From the NCBI GenBank assembly GCA_051294375.1, contig CM119267.1, positions 937,601-1,001,600 of the forward strand: a stretch of DNA of 64,000 bases. The letters run 5' to 3'. This DNA is from Paraspadella gotoi. Lineage: Eukaryota; Chaetognatha. A program made the position numbers and the translations under genes. Positions 41,301-51,751 of this stretch are shown here, piece by piece. The stretch's first letter is position 1, and every line of letters starts with the position of its first letter. The notes below the pieces were generated by a model. That model saw nothing but the letters and a program-made list of their open reading frames with translations. It was not told where the DNA came from and made no database searches.

Positions 41301-42097
41301 ACCTGTCCTCACATCTGACAACTGTCCTTTATTCAATTCTTTGTTGGAAACTTACCCTCTCTCTCTCTCTCAAACTTAATGTTAAAGAGAAAAACTTGTT
41401 AATTTTTCAAACACTGATGAAGACTCTAAACTGCAGAGTCGAAACATGTCTGTTTTAAATACAATTCGTTGCCAAAACAAATCAAATTGTTTTTCTCCTA
41501 ATTACTAAAAACAACAAAATCGAAAGTCTTTACACAATATCCTTGTTTTATCATTCAAATAATTTTTTTGTTCTTGAGTGCTCCACTCTACTGAATAGGC
41601 TAGTGCATAATTGAATTTTGATGTTGTAGGTCAAGCCGTATTATTAAATGCTCTCTTCGTTTCGAAATGTAATTGTTATGTTATGTTTAGTTTTGTTATT
41701 GTTATGTTATTCAGTTATTGTGCAAGAATTTGATTTCACGTCTAAATATCAACACGGTAATATTTTTTTTCCCTCCTTTTTCCCAGCCACGGGATCGATG
41801 CGAGTCCCCATCACCCCAGCCACGGGATTCCCTCACTGCGACATCATCGACGTGAACTATTCCCTCGAACTCTCTGCGCGGATGGGCGCGGGACGGAAAG
41901 CGGCCATCGACGTGCCAATCCTCATCGGCACCGTCGCCACGGAGGCCTGCGTGGATCCGGACAGGCCCGTGCCTGCCAAGCCCCGTCCTCCCAGAGTCAG
42001 GAAGGAGGAGGAGGATGAGGATGAGTTGAGAACGTTGGACGGGGAAATTGGGAATCGAAGGACGAGAACCGAATTCAATCCTCTTTGGCCGAGTTAA
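38395..42097 (+). CDS. Arrestin domain-containing protein (alpha-arrestin)
   Basis: Four exons (38395-38902, 39066-39240, 39710-39990, 41787-42097) join in phase to 424 residues. The N-terminal arrestin domain shows IEFFRHPPIYEPGEDIKGNLKI and a FQGQVRYFCEATV strand pair. The C domain starts near GTVSVSLSLPKRGFVPGEKI and closes with RVPITPATGFPHCDIIDVNYSLEL, the typical P-x-x-x-x-CDII-V-Y-L block. Alpha-arrestins adapt membrane cargo to ubiquitin ligases. The C-terminal tail (EEEDEDELRTLDG...NPLWPS) has no PPxY motif, unlike ARRDC1-4, so NEDD4 recruitment may be absent. The exon 2 acceptor is CAAAG|AA, chosen for phase. The last intron is 1.8 kb and holds the hammerhead-like element. Confidence 0.85.
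40704..41502. mobile_element. Inverted-repeat retroelement remnant with hammerhead-like ends
   Basis: About 40704-40865 and the reverse complement of about 41359-41502 match: both contain 'ttaggagaaaaacaatttga' outermost and 'taatgttaaagagaaaaac' / its complement innermost. It lies in the last intron of the arrestin gene. The GAAACATGTC motif in both arms and the inverted terminal arrangement resemble Penelope-like element ends. No reverse transcriptase ORF is present. Confidence 0.6.
41405..41459 (+). ncRNA. Hammerhead ribozyme-like motif
   Basis: CTGATGA lies at 41414-41420. A 5-bp stem II joins GACTC (41422-41426) and GAGTC (41436-41440). GAAAC, a two-base loop and GTC follow (41441-41450); cleavage would be expected after 41450. 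Bases CAAACA before the core can pair with TGTTTT after it as stem I. This is the minimal short-stem-III form known from Penelope-like elements. One extra A sits between the CTGATGA core and stem II, so activity is uncertain. Confidence 0.5.
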
Positions 42098-42532
42098 TAC
42101 TCATAAGTACAAACGACAACAACAACAACAATAATCCCCCGTTCCCCCCTCTCCCCTCCCCCTCCCCCAATTTTATAGTCTTCCTTTCACCCCATTTTTT
42201 TTTTTCAATACTCTGGTATATTTTACTATTTGCCACTGTTACGTTTGTTTGTTGTAACTGCCCGAATATGTTTCACGATATTGTTAGACGAAACTTATTA
42301 CATGAATCATCACAATGTACGTATTAAATAAATTTCTAGATTACTCTTCATCCTTTAATAGTAAGTTTATTTTTATTTTCGGGGTTGGTGAGTAAATTCG
42401 TGGCTTCAAGTTTGTGGGAAAGAGATGATTGAGGACATTTACAGTAAGGTTCGCGTACCAGAAACTCATTTGCATATTGCAATCTAGTGACATTGTTAAA
42501 TAAAATTTGTGAGACGTTACCTAATGCTAAAC

Positions 42533-42938
42533 TGATAGGGTAGTGCGGGGTAATTCGGAACACTTTTGGAAGTAATAAAATTTTTTACACAATAAATATA
42601 GAAAAATATATATATTGAAAAAAATTTTTTTTTGGTGATTTATCGAGGAAAGTTCCCCGGCGACAGGTTGATGCAGTCGTTTTTATCCTGCGGCCGCATT
42701 TTTTATTTACCCACCCTGGGGTAATTCGGAACACTTAATATATGTCTAGTTTTTATAATATTACAGAAAACAATAATTAAACACTATTAATAAGAGCATG
42801 AAGCCTTTCATTAATGTTTTTTGTATAAACAATTTTAAATCTTTTATTCTTAGTACTTCTTAGACTTCTTAGACGAAATTTGACGAGCAACTTTGAAATT
42901 GGTGCTGCTGCACTACCGAACTACCCTACTGATAGTAA
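42533..42938. mobile_element. MITE-like element with GGGTAGT ends
   Basis: The left end reads CTGATAGGGTAGTGCGG and the right end CGAACTACCCTACTGATAG. The ends are inverted around GGGTAGT and flanked by CTGATA on both sides. About 400 bp, no ORF. 'ggtaattcggaacact' occurs twice inside. A copy is also present at about 46950-47345 in the duplicated block. Confidence 0.6.
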
Positions 42939-42984
42939 TTTAATAAGTTTTTTTTTTTTAATTATATCCAAATAAAAATCACCC

Positions 42985-43125
42985 TCGCTGCTATTTTGAT
43001 GATGGTCTGCGGAGTGGATGTCTTCATGTTCCGAAAATACGGTCAAGTTAGTAAAATCAGTGAAAAAAAGGACGAAGTTCACGAAGATTCTCTTCAGCCG
43101 CGGCGACGCAGCGACAACAATGAGC
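42985..43125 (+). CDS. Possible last exon: membrane segment plus charged tail
   Basis: An open frame reads ITLAAILMMVCGVDVFMF, a plausible transmembrane segment, followed by a charged tail ending RRRSDNNEL and a stop. It is not recognised and no upstream exons were found. The same frame is preserved in the copy at 43720-43860 but has a one-base loss in the copy near 47.44 kb. It might be coding, or it might be part of a repeat. Confidence 0.25.
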
Positions 43126-43612
43126 TTTGAAGATTATAAAGACAAACATTACTGTTTACATTTTCAATTGTTATATATTTTGAGTCCCTCGTTCATTGTC
43201 GTTCATCTAACTTCGTCTATATATATCTCGCCAGACGGGCCTAGGCTTGTCTACTAGACAATGTCAAGGGCGAGATTTTGCTTTATTATTGCTTCTTAAT
43301 GACTTTGTCGACGTTACGTTTTTTTAAAATTAGAAATTATAAAAGTGTATATTTGTAGAAAATTAAAAATTGTAAATATAGTTTTTTATTATATGTAGTT
43401 TTTTCTTTTGATGTTTCTTTTGATTCGTTTAAAAATGTGTTGGGATCTGCAGCGGCTGGACTTTTCTCTCTCTCTCACTTTCTTTATTAGTTTTTTATTA
43501 TCATATTATTATTTTATTTTTGCAAAACTGCTTTTGCTTTCGCTTTTTTTTTTTGTTAAGTAGTTTTTTAAAAGATGCCAAAACCAAAATTAAAATTTTA
43601 TCTTTTTAAATT

Positions 43613-43622
43613 NNNNNNNNNN
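43613..43622. other. Assembly gap (10 N)
   Basis: Run of N; the sequence to its right repeats part of the sequence to its left. Confidence 0.99.
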
Positions 43623-43931
43623 CAACTTTGAAATTGGTGCTGCTGCATTACCGAACTACCCTACTGATAGTAATTCAATAAGTTTTTTTTTTTTAATTAT
43701 ATCCAAATAAAAATCACCCTCGCTGCTATTTTGATGATGGTCTGCGGAGTGGATGTCTTCATGTTCCAAAAATACGGTCAAGTTAGTAAAATCAGTGAAA
43801 AAAAGGACGAAGTTCACGAAGATTCTCTTCAGCCGCGGCGACGCAGCGACAACAATGAGCTTTGAAGATTATAAAGACAAACATTACTGTTTACATTTTC
43901 AATTGTTATATATTTTGAGTCCCTCGTTCAT
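43623..43931 (+). repeat. Third partial copy of 42.89-43.20 kb (assembly fragment)
   Basis: The 309 bases match 42893-43200 almost exactly and are bounded on both sides by N-gaps. They are most likely a misplaced contig rather than a biological duplication. Confidence 0.8.
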
Positions 43932-43941
43932 NNNNNNNNNN
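43932..43941. other. Assembly gap (10 N)
   Basis: Run of N ending the partial copy. Confidence 0.99.
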
Positions 43942-44009
43942 TTAATTAAATAAATTTAAATTTAATTCATTCAATTAATTTTATTCATTTAATTTATATT
44001 GGATATTGC

Positions 44010-46523
44010 AAGCTCAACCGGGAGACGAAGATCAAAGGGGAAGAGGAAGGGATCGTCACATCCGGTTGGAGCCACGCCTACATCGTCACCAGTTGGCCGA
44101 GGTCAAGGGGGATAGATTTATTGACGCCGACGACGGGGGGGAGGGAGGGGGAACGACGATAAGTGTTGTGAGGCAAGAAACCAAGCAATGCTTAACGGAG
44201 AAAATGGTTATTTTATGCATTCAACTGAACATAGTAATGAAAGTAGTTTCTGTTTTAAAACAATTGCTTGCAGATTACGCTCGTGCAGTGTATACTGTAT
44301 AGTAGGGTGGAGTGATGAAAAGATTGAGCGATTGAACATTATTTTTTTGCTGCTTATGGATATGTAATTAACAAATTTTAAATCTTTTAATCCTTTTTAA
44401 CATAACAGTAAATTCAATTATTTATATAGTAATATCGTTATAAAATTATTTTTTTTTATTTTAAAATAGATTTGGATTCGCCGTAAAAAACTAAAAAACT
44501 TTTATAAAATTATTATGTGATATTTTAATATTTAAACCGCAAAAATGACTAAAACGTTTTAACATATTAAGTTTTTACTACAGAGAATAAAACTTATGAA
44601 GTTTTTTTTTCCCCGTTTTAAATGTTAAAGATGACAGAATTTTTGATAACATATTTTTTATTTTTTATTCAACTTTTATGAAGAATCTGAATCTTATTAG
44701 GAGTTAAAAAAATATTTTTAAAATTTGTTATTTTATAAGAATATTACTACAAATATATTAATTTTACTATTGTTACCAAAACAAATGAACAAAATATTTT
44801 TTGTAGAGTTAAGTTTTATCTCATATTTTAAACATCCTTGTTAGGAGAAAAAACATTTATTGTTTTGGCAACAAATTATATTTAAGCAGACATGTTTCGA
44901 CAGTTCGGCAATTTAGAGTCTTCAGTGTTTGAAAAATTAACAAGTTTTTCTCTTAACATTAAGTTTGAGAGACAGAGAGAGAGAGACAGAGATAGAAAGA
45001 GGTCAGGTGAGAGAGTGGCACTAGGCATTTTTCAGGAGGATCTTTTCCAGACCCTAAATGTCTCACTCTACAATCATATCATCTCAGCCCATGTTAGACC
45101 GGTCCGTCCTCTCCAAACGCCCGAATTCGAGTATTTGAGAACTCTCACCCGAATGCTTCTATCCAGAATTCTTCAACATGTTCGACAATCGACGATCTAG
45201 TTTATTCTCTGATTTATAAGTTAAGGTCCTTAATTATCAAGCATTAGATTTCAACGTACAATAATTATTATTAACATCAAGAATTCAAAATCAGTAAACT
45301 CAAAACAATGAATAAACTAAGAGAATGAGAAATGATCAAACGATAAATCCTGTGCGAGTAAGTTCACTCAGATATCAGATTCGCAGTCTTTGATCTAAAC
45401 CCATGACAAGCCAATGACCCGATCCTATCGCCAATGTCCCACTTTGCCCGCTTGGGGGGGGGTCAGCTCACTTTGAGCTCTTTTCTCATCTTATTTTCAC
45501 AACTCTTTACTTACCTATCCCTCATCACTTATTCTTCCATTTTATATCAACCTTTAATTAATTTATTCATTATTACCATTGTTATTTTTAGTCTAATTCT
45601 TAAGTTTGCTAATTTATTTTCCTCTTCCTTTATCATTGTTGTATATTGTTAAATGTAAAGATTTTTTTCTCTCTCTCCATTCTCTCTCAATTTCCAATTT
45701 TACCCAACTCACTCCTCCCCTGTCCTTACATTCACCTGTCCTCACATCTGACAACTGTCCTTTATTCAATTCTTTGTTGGAAACTTACCCCTCTCTCTCT
45801 CTCAAACTTAATGTTAAAGAGAAAACTTGTTAATTTTCAAACACTGATGAAACTCTAAAACTGCAGAGTCGAAACATGTCTGTTTTAAATACAATTCGTT
45901 GCCAAAACAAATCAAATTGTTTTTCTCCTAATTACTAAAAACAACAAAATCGAAAGTCTTTACACAATATCCTTGTTTTATCATTCAAATAATTTTTTTG
46001 TTCTGAGTGCTCCACTCTACTGAATAGGCTAGTGCATAATTGAATTTTGATGTTGTAGGTCAAGCCGTATTATTAAATGCTCTCTTCGTTCGAAATGTAA
46101 TTGTTATGTTATGTTTAGTTTTGTTATTGTTATGTTATTCAGTTATTGTGCAAGAATTTGATTTCACGTCTAAATATCAACACGGTAATATTTTTTTTCC
46201 CTCCTTTTTCCAGCCACGGGATCGATGCGAGTCCCCATCACCCCAGCCACGGGATTCCCTCACTGCGACATCATCGACGTGAACTATTCCCTCGAACTCT
46301 CTGCGCGGATGGGCGCGGGACGGAAAGCGGCCATCGACGTGCCAATCCTCATCGGCACCGTCGCCACGGAGGCCTGCGTGGATCCGACAGGCCCGTGCCT
46401 GCCAAGCCCCGTCCTCCCAGAGTCAGGAAGGAGGAGGAGGATGAGGATGAGTTGAGAACGTTGGACGGGGAATTGGGAATCGAAGGACGAGAACCGAATT
46501 CAATCCTCTTTGGCCGAGTTAAT
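44010..46523 (+). pseudogene. Second, broken copy of the arrestin gene 3' half
   Basis: Matches 39863-42097: part of exon 3, the last intron with its inverted-repeat element, and exon 4. Exon 3 has lost two bases (CACCAGTTGG against CACCGAGTTGG) and its donor region is altered. Exon 4 has lost one base (GATCCGACAGG). Exons 1-2 are absent. Many other single-base differences fall in homopolymers. The flanking N-gaps suggest an uncollapsed allele or low-quality contig rather than a true pseudogene. Confidence 0.75.
45094..45400. mobile_element. About 306-bp insertion absent from the sister copy
   Basis: The first copy reads straight through ATCTCAGCCCATGACAAGCC (40956-40975). In the second copy the same place reads CAGCCCATG, then about 306 bases (starting ttagaccggtcc, ending gatctaaa), then CCCATGACAAGCC. 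The 6-bp CCCATG is thus duplicated. This is what a recent transposon insertion leaves. The class is unknown; the ends are only weakly inverted. Confidence 0.75.
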
Positions 46524-48206
46524 ACTCATAAGTACAAACGACAACAACAACACAATAATCCCCCGTTCCCCCTCTCCCCTCCCCTCCCCCAATTTTATAG
46601 TCTTCCTTTCACCCATTTTTTTTTCAATACTCTGGTATATTTTACTATTTGCCACTGTTACGTTTGTTTGTTGTAACTGCCCGAATATGTTTCACGATAT
46701 TGTTAGACGAAACTTATTACATGAATCATCACAATGTACGTATTAAATAAATTTCTAGATTACTCTTCATCCTTAATAGTAAGTTTATTTTTATTTTCGG
46801 GGTGGTGAGTAAATTCGTGGCTTCAAGTTTGTGGAAAGAGATGATTGAGGACATTTACAGTAAGGTTCGCGTACCAGAAACTCATTTGCATATTGCAATC
46901 TAGTGACATTGTTAAATAAAATTTGTGAGACGTTACCTAATGCTAAACTGATAGGGTAGTGCGGGGTAATTCGGAACACTTTTGGAAGTAATAAAATTTT
47001 TTACACAATAAATATAGAAAAATATATATATTGAAAAAAATTTTTTTTGGTGATTTATCGAGGAAAGTTCCCGGCGACAGGTTGATGCAGTCGTTTTTAT
47101 CCTGCGGCCGCATTTTTTATTTACCCACCCTGGGTAATTCGGAACACTTAATATATGTCTAGTTTTTATAATATTACAGAAAACAATAATTAAACACTAT
47201 TAATAAGAAGTATGAAGCCTTTCATTAATGTTTTTTGTATAAACATTTTAATCTTTTATTCTTAGTACTTCTTGACTTCTTAGACGAAATTTGACGAGCA
47301 ACTTTGAAATTGGTGCTGCTGCATTACCGAACTACCCTACTGATAGTAATTCAATAAGTTTTTTTTTTTAATTATATCCAAATAAAAATCACCCTCGCTG
47401 CATATTTGATGATGGTCTGCGGAGTGGATGTCTTCATGTTCCAAAATACGGTCAAGTTAGTAAAATCAGTGAAAAAAAGGACGAAGTTCACGAAGATTCT
47501 CTTCAGCCGCGCGACGCAGCGACAACAATGAGCTTTGAGATTATAAAGACAAACATTACTGTTTACATTTTCAATTGTTATATATTTTGAGTCCCTCGTT
47601 CATTGTCGTTCATCTAACTTCGTCTATAAATATCTGGCCAGACGGGCCTAGGCTTGTCTACTAGACAATGTCAAGGACGAGATTTTGCTTTATTATTGCT
47701 TCTTAATGACTTTGTCGACATTACGTTTTTTTAAAATTAGAAATTAAAAGTGTATATTTGTAGAAAATTAAAATTGTAAATATAGTTTTTTATTATGTAG
47801 TTTTTTCTTTTATGTTTCTTTTGATTCGTCTAAAAATGTGTTGGGATCTGCAGCGGCTGGACTTTTCTCTCTCTCTCACTTTCTTTATTAGTTTTTTATT
47901 ATCATATTATTATTTTATTTTTGCAAAACTGCTTTTGCTTTCGCTTTTTTTTTTTGTTAAGTAGTTTTTTAAAAATGCCAAAACCAAAATTAAAATTTTA
48001 TCTTTTTAAATTTATTTGCTCCATATAATTTATTTATCTTAATTCTTTATTTATTTTATTAAATAAATTTAAATTTAATTCATTCAATTAATTTTATTCA
48101 TTTAATTTATATTTATTCAATTCATTTTATTCAAATCATATTATTTAATTTTTATTTTATTGATCCTTTAAATTTTTTAAATGTTTTACCATCAATGATT
48201 CCTATA
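46524..48206. repeat. Second copy of the arrestin 3' flank
   Basis: Corresponds to 42098-43612 including the GGGTAGT element, with many one-base indels, and then continues past the first contig's end into AT-rich sequence up to the 25-N gap. Confidence 0.8.
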
Positions 48207-48231
48207 NNNNNNNNNNNNNNNNNNNNNNNNN
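48207..48231. other. Assembly gap (25 N)
   Basis: Run of 25 N within AT-rich sequence. Confidence 0.99.
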
Positions 48232-48455
48232 TCATCATATCAATAATTTAGTATCATCATAACAATAATTTCTCATCATCACATCAATAATTGGTTTTCA
48301 TTGCATCAATAATTTATTATTATTACATCAATCATTCAAGTTTTTTTCAGATATTGAGTGATGAATCATTATAATTTTTTTATTAATTTTTTTTTGATAG
48401 TAACGTCTGGCGAGATCACTATACTTTTAAGATTTTTTTCTCAGGAGCTTGTAAC

Positions 48456-50236
48456 ATGAGTTTTGCCAGGAAGCACATGTACAAGCATGGGTGGACTGAG
48501 GGGAAAGGATTGGGCCTTCACGAGTCAGGGATGACGACGGCGATAAAAGTAAAGATCAAAAGAGACAACGCTGGTATGGGTCACGACATGGCGGAGGAGT
48601 TTACCTTCCATTGGTGGGATCACGTCTTCAACAGGTTCGTCTTAGAAGTGGATCATTATTATATGAATTCGTCGATGGTAACGCCCGTCTCTTGGATCTT
48701 CGATTCGATCTTCGATCTTCAGGGCTGCGAATAAAATCAAAGTCAAAGGCGAAGACGATTCTTCTTCCTCAACAACTTCGTCCGATGACGACTACGATCA
48801 ACTTCAAGTCTCGAACAAGAAGCCCTCCAAGCGAAAGTACGATCCCAAGGCCATTCTCTACGGGAGATTTGTCAGCGGCGGTCTACTTGTCGACGAGAAC
48901 GCGAAGCGACTCGAGGCGGCGGCGACGGTTGCGGAGAATTCCGGCGCTGAATTGACGAGCGGCGCTACGAGCGACGCAGCCATCGCCGCCGACGACGATT
49001 CGGACAGTGACGCCGACGACAGCGAAGAAGAGCGGAAACTCTACGCCGCCGCTGGACTCCCCGAGGAAGAGCTCTTTAAGAGATGCGGCGGCCGCACCGC
49101 TCATAAAGGTGAGTTCGTCGTCACTTTTAAATCAGGGAGAATGAATTGGGAGAAAAGAGTCTGAGGATCCTGAATCCGTAATTGTACTTTAAATCCACCA
49201 ACCATTCACGGCGGTCATTGGTCCCGTGAGTCATACGACTCCTCACTCCTCAGTCCACACCCAAAGGTCCGGGGTTCTAACTGAACCCGCTTGTAGCAGG
49301 ATCCCAAGTTCAGGGTCTGCTAAATTATAAACGGTTTATCAATTTATTCTTGACAATTATTCTGTTTCTTCAGTTAATTTTTCCCTTAGAATTTAACATT
49401 TAAATTATACTTAGTCTCATTTTAACTTATCAGGCGCCAGGCACGGTTTGAAATTGAGTGCTAAGTTGCTTCGGATCGAACGACAGGAGGCGATCGACTC
49501 GAAGACGACGCCTATCGTCGCGGTGGAATCGAAGCCTCCATCCACGATCCTTTCCATCGAGACGCCGACGACGCGGGAACACGACGACGACGACTACGTT
49601 GGGAAGATTAAGAAGAAAAAAAAGAAAAACAAAGATAAAAAGAGGAAGATTATAAACGAAGGAGACGAAATTATCCAAGTCCATTCTGATGAGAAGAAGA
49701 AAAATAAAAAGAAACGACGGTTAATTGAGGCCGACGGAGCGGTTCCTGGAGCCAACGCTACCGTCCCTGAGGCCAAGAAAAAAAAGAAACGTCGGGAGGC
49801 GAAGAATAGCGAGGCATGTGACATCCGGGAAGGAAGCGAAATCCCGGATGTCATTGAAAACCGAAGGAAAGGAGAGAAATCTACTCAACGGAAACTCAAG
49901 GCGAAAAAGAAAGAGGAGGCGGACGAAAGACTCGAGGACGCGTCTGTCGAATCCGTGACTCCTGACGAAAATGTCGGTCAAACCGTCTTCCAGGAAGTCT
50001 CGAACCTCTCGTCCACTTCAGAGAAACGAAGCAAGAAAAAGAAAAGGAATAAATCTGTTGAAGCTGTCTCCGACGATCCACTCGAAGATCTCCGCGAGGA
50101 ATCGTCTTCCGAAGGACGAAAAAAGAAGAGGAAGAAGAGGAGACTCGATCTCGGCGAACATCCTCACGATTCGGATCAAACTCGAAGCGAAGAGAAAATA
50201 AAGAAAAAGAAAAAAAGAAAATTAAAAAAAGATTAA
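48456..50236 (+). CDS. GPATCH4: G-patch domain-containing protein 4
   Basis: Three exons (48456-48634, 48723-49108, 49434-50236) join in phase to about 455 residues. The G-patch is at the very N-terminus: FARKHMYKHGWTEGKGLGLHESG, followed by EEFTFHWWDHVFNR. GRTAHKGARHGLKLSAKLLRIERQE is the second conserved GPATCH4 block. The rest is Lys/Glu-rich with many KKKK runs, as in nucleolar G-patch proteins. G-patch proteins activate DEAH helicases such as DHX15; GPATCH4 is nucleolar in mammals. A strong 3' splice site (TTTTTTCTCAG) lies 12 bases before the ATG, so a 5' UTR intron or a trans-splice site is likely. Confidence 0.92.
49180..49335. repeat. Possible repeat fragment in GPATCH4 intron 2
   Basis: A GC-richer block inside an otherwise AT-rich intron has self-complementary pieces (gggttc...gaaccc). 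It may be a fragment of an interspersed element; no second copy was found in the window. Confidence 0.25.
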
Positions 50237-50375
50237 AATAAACTCGCGTTGCAAAATCTGTCTTTTTAATTAATTATACTTTGCCGTTGTTACGTTTGTT
50301 TTTTATGAATTTTTATACAAAAAAAAAAATTTCTCGTTCAGTTTGATTTAAATTTCCAAGCGAAATTCTCGAACG

Positions 50376-51541
50376 ATGCCGTCGACGAAGGAAGGAAAGA
50401 AAAAGACGCCGGCGGCGGAGAAAAAGACTGAAAAAACTGGGACGGACAAGAAAAAGACCGCTGCAGCCAAACCCGCCGCTGCCAAACCCGCCGTCGCTCG
50501 AAAGGATCCCAAGACGGTGAAAACGGTGAAGGCGGACAAGAAGGTGGCGAAGACTCCTGCCGCCGTCAAGGCTTTAGGGTAAGAAGGGAGTGACCACTGA
50601 CCAGGATGGGGTGACCCCGATAATAAGTGGTGGGTAATGGATAGTCTTGGCTCTTCTCAGACGGTTAAACTTTTTTTAAATTGTATTCATTAGCATTTTT
50701 TTTTTTGCGAGGAGAGGACAAAACTTAAGCTAAAATTTTCCTTTTAAAAGATTTGACGTCTTGGTTAGGTTTTGGTAAGGTGATATTTGTTTAAACTCCG
50801 TTTGAAGCTCGCTTCTGACCAAGATAACAATATTTTTTGTTAATTCTTTGCCTAAAAATTAATTGACATCGGTTTTCCTAATTCCTTATGTCATTTCACA
50901 TATTGTATATTTCCTCTCCTTTCTTTTTTACACCCCTTTTCTCCTCAGCGCCAAGAAAAAGATCGTCAAGGGCCGCTTCGGAACGCGCGTCAAAAAAGTC
51001 CGCACGAACGTCAAATTCCGTCGCCCGAAGACGCTGCGTCTTAAACGCGCTCCCAAGTTTCCGCGAAAGAGCACGCCGAACCGTAACCGTATGGACGCCT
51101 ACTCCATCATTAGGTTGTTGTTGTTTTCGTTTTTAGGGTCGTTGGAGCATCGCGCTGATAGTTATGGTCATTGATCAGTCTGTTCCAAGGTTCAATCGGG
51201 ACCTGACAAATCTTTTTTTCCATACACAGATATCCGTTGACGACGGAACCTTGCATGAAGAAGATCGAGGACAACAACACTCTCGTTTTTATCGTCAATC
51301 TTAAGGTGAGTTCGGCGAAAGATGATCCTTTCCCTTATAACCAATTTTACCTTACCTTCCGCTCCTCCCATCCTTCAAGGCCAACAAGCCCCAGATCCGC
51401 GAGGCGGTGAAGCGTCTCTACGAGATCGACGTGTCCAAGGTCAACACACTCATCCGACCCGACGGCGTCAAGAAGGCCTATGTCCGTTTGGCGCCGCATT
51501 ACGACGCCCTTGACGTCGCCAATAAGATCGGCATCATATGA
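50376..51541 (+). CDS. RPL23A: Large-subunit ribosomal protein uL23
   Basis: Four exons (50376-50578, 50949-51113, 51230-51305, 51380-51541) join in phase to 201 residues (human 156). The first exon codes an unusually long Lys/Ala/Pro-rich N-terminal extension. Next come [55 protein letters not shown] and the invariant end [13 protein letters not shown]. uL23 lies at the peptide exit tunnel and docks the signal recognition particle and chaperones. The gene starts 139 bp after the GPATCH4 stop, with TCTCGTTCAG shortly before the ATG. Confidence 0.96.
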
Positions 51542-51751
51542 GAAGGAAGAGGAAGAGGAATAAAAGGAATGAAGGAACGAGAGAAACTCTTTTCTCAATT
51601 CTATCGTTCAAGAATCTTCGTTTATTTTTTAAATAAGATAGAAAAAAAAAGTTCAGAAGCTTCCAATATTTTGAATATTTAATTGTTGTATGTGAAAACG
51701 TTATTTTTAGATCTTCATTTACCTAAACTCTCTATAACAATCTAAAAAAAG

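Noticed and set aside
49260-49320. tRNA-like gggttc...gaaccc element
   Set aside because: No cloverleaf could be drawn and no intact A box was found; kept only as a weak repeat note.
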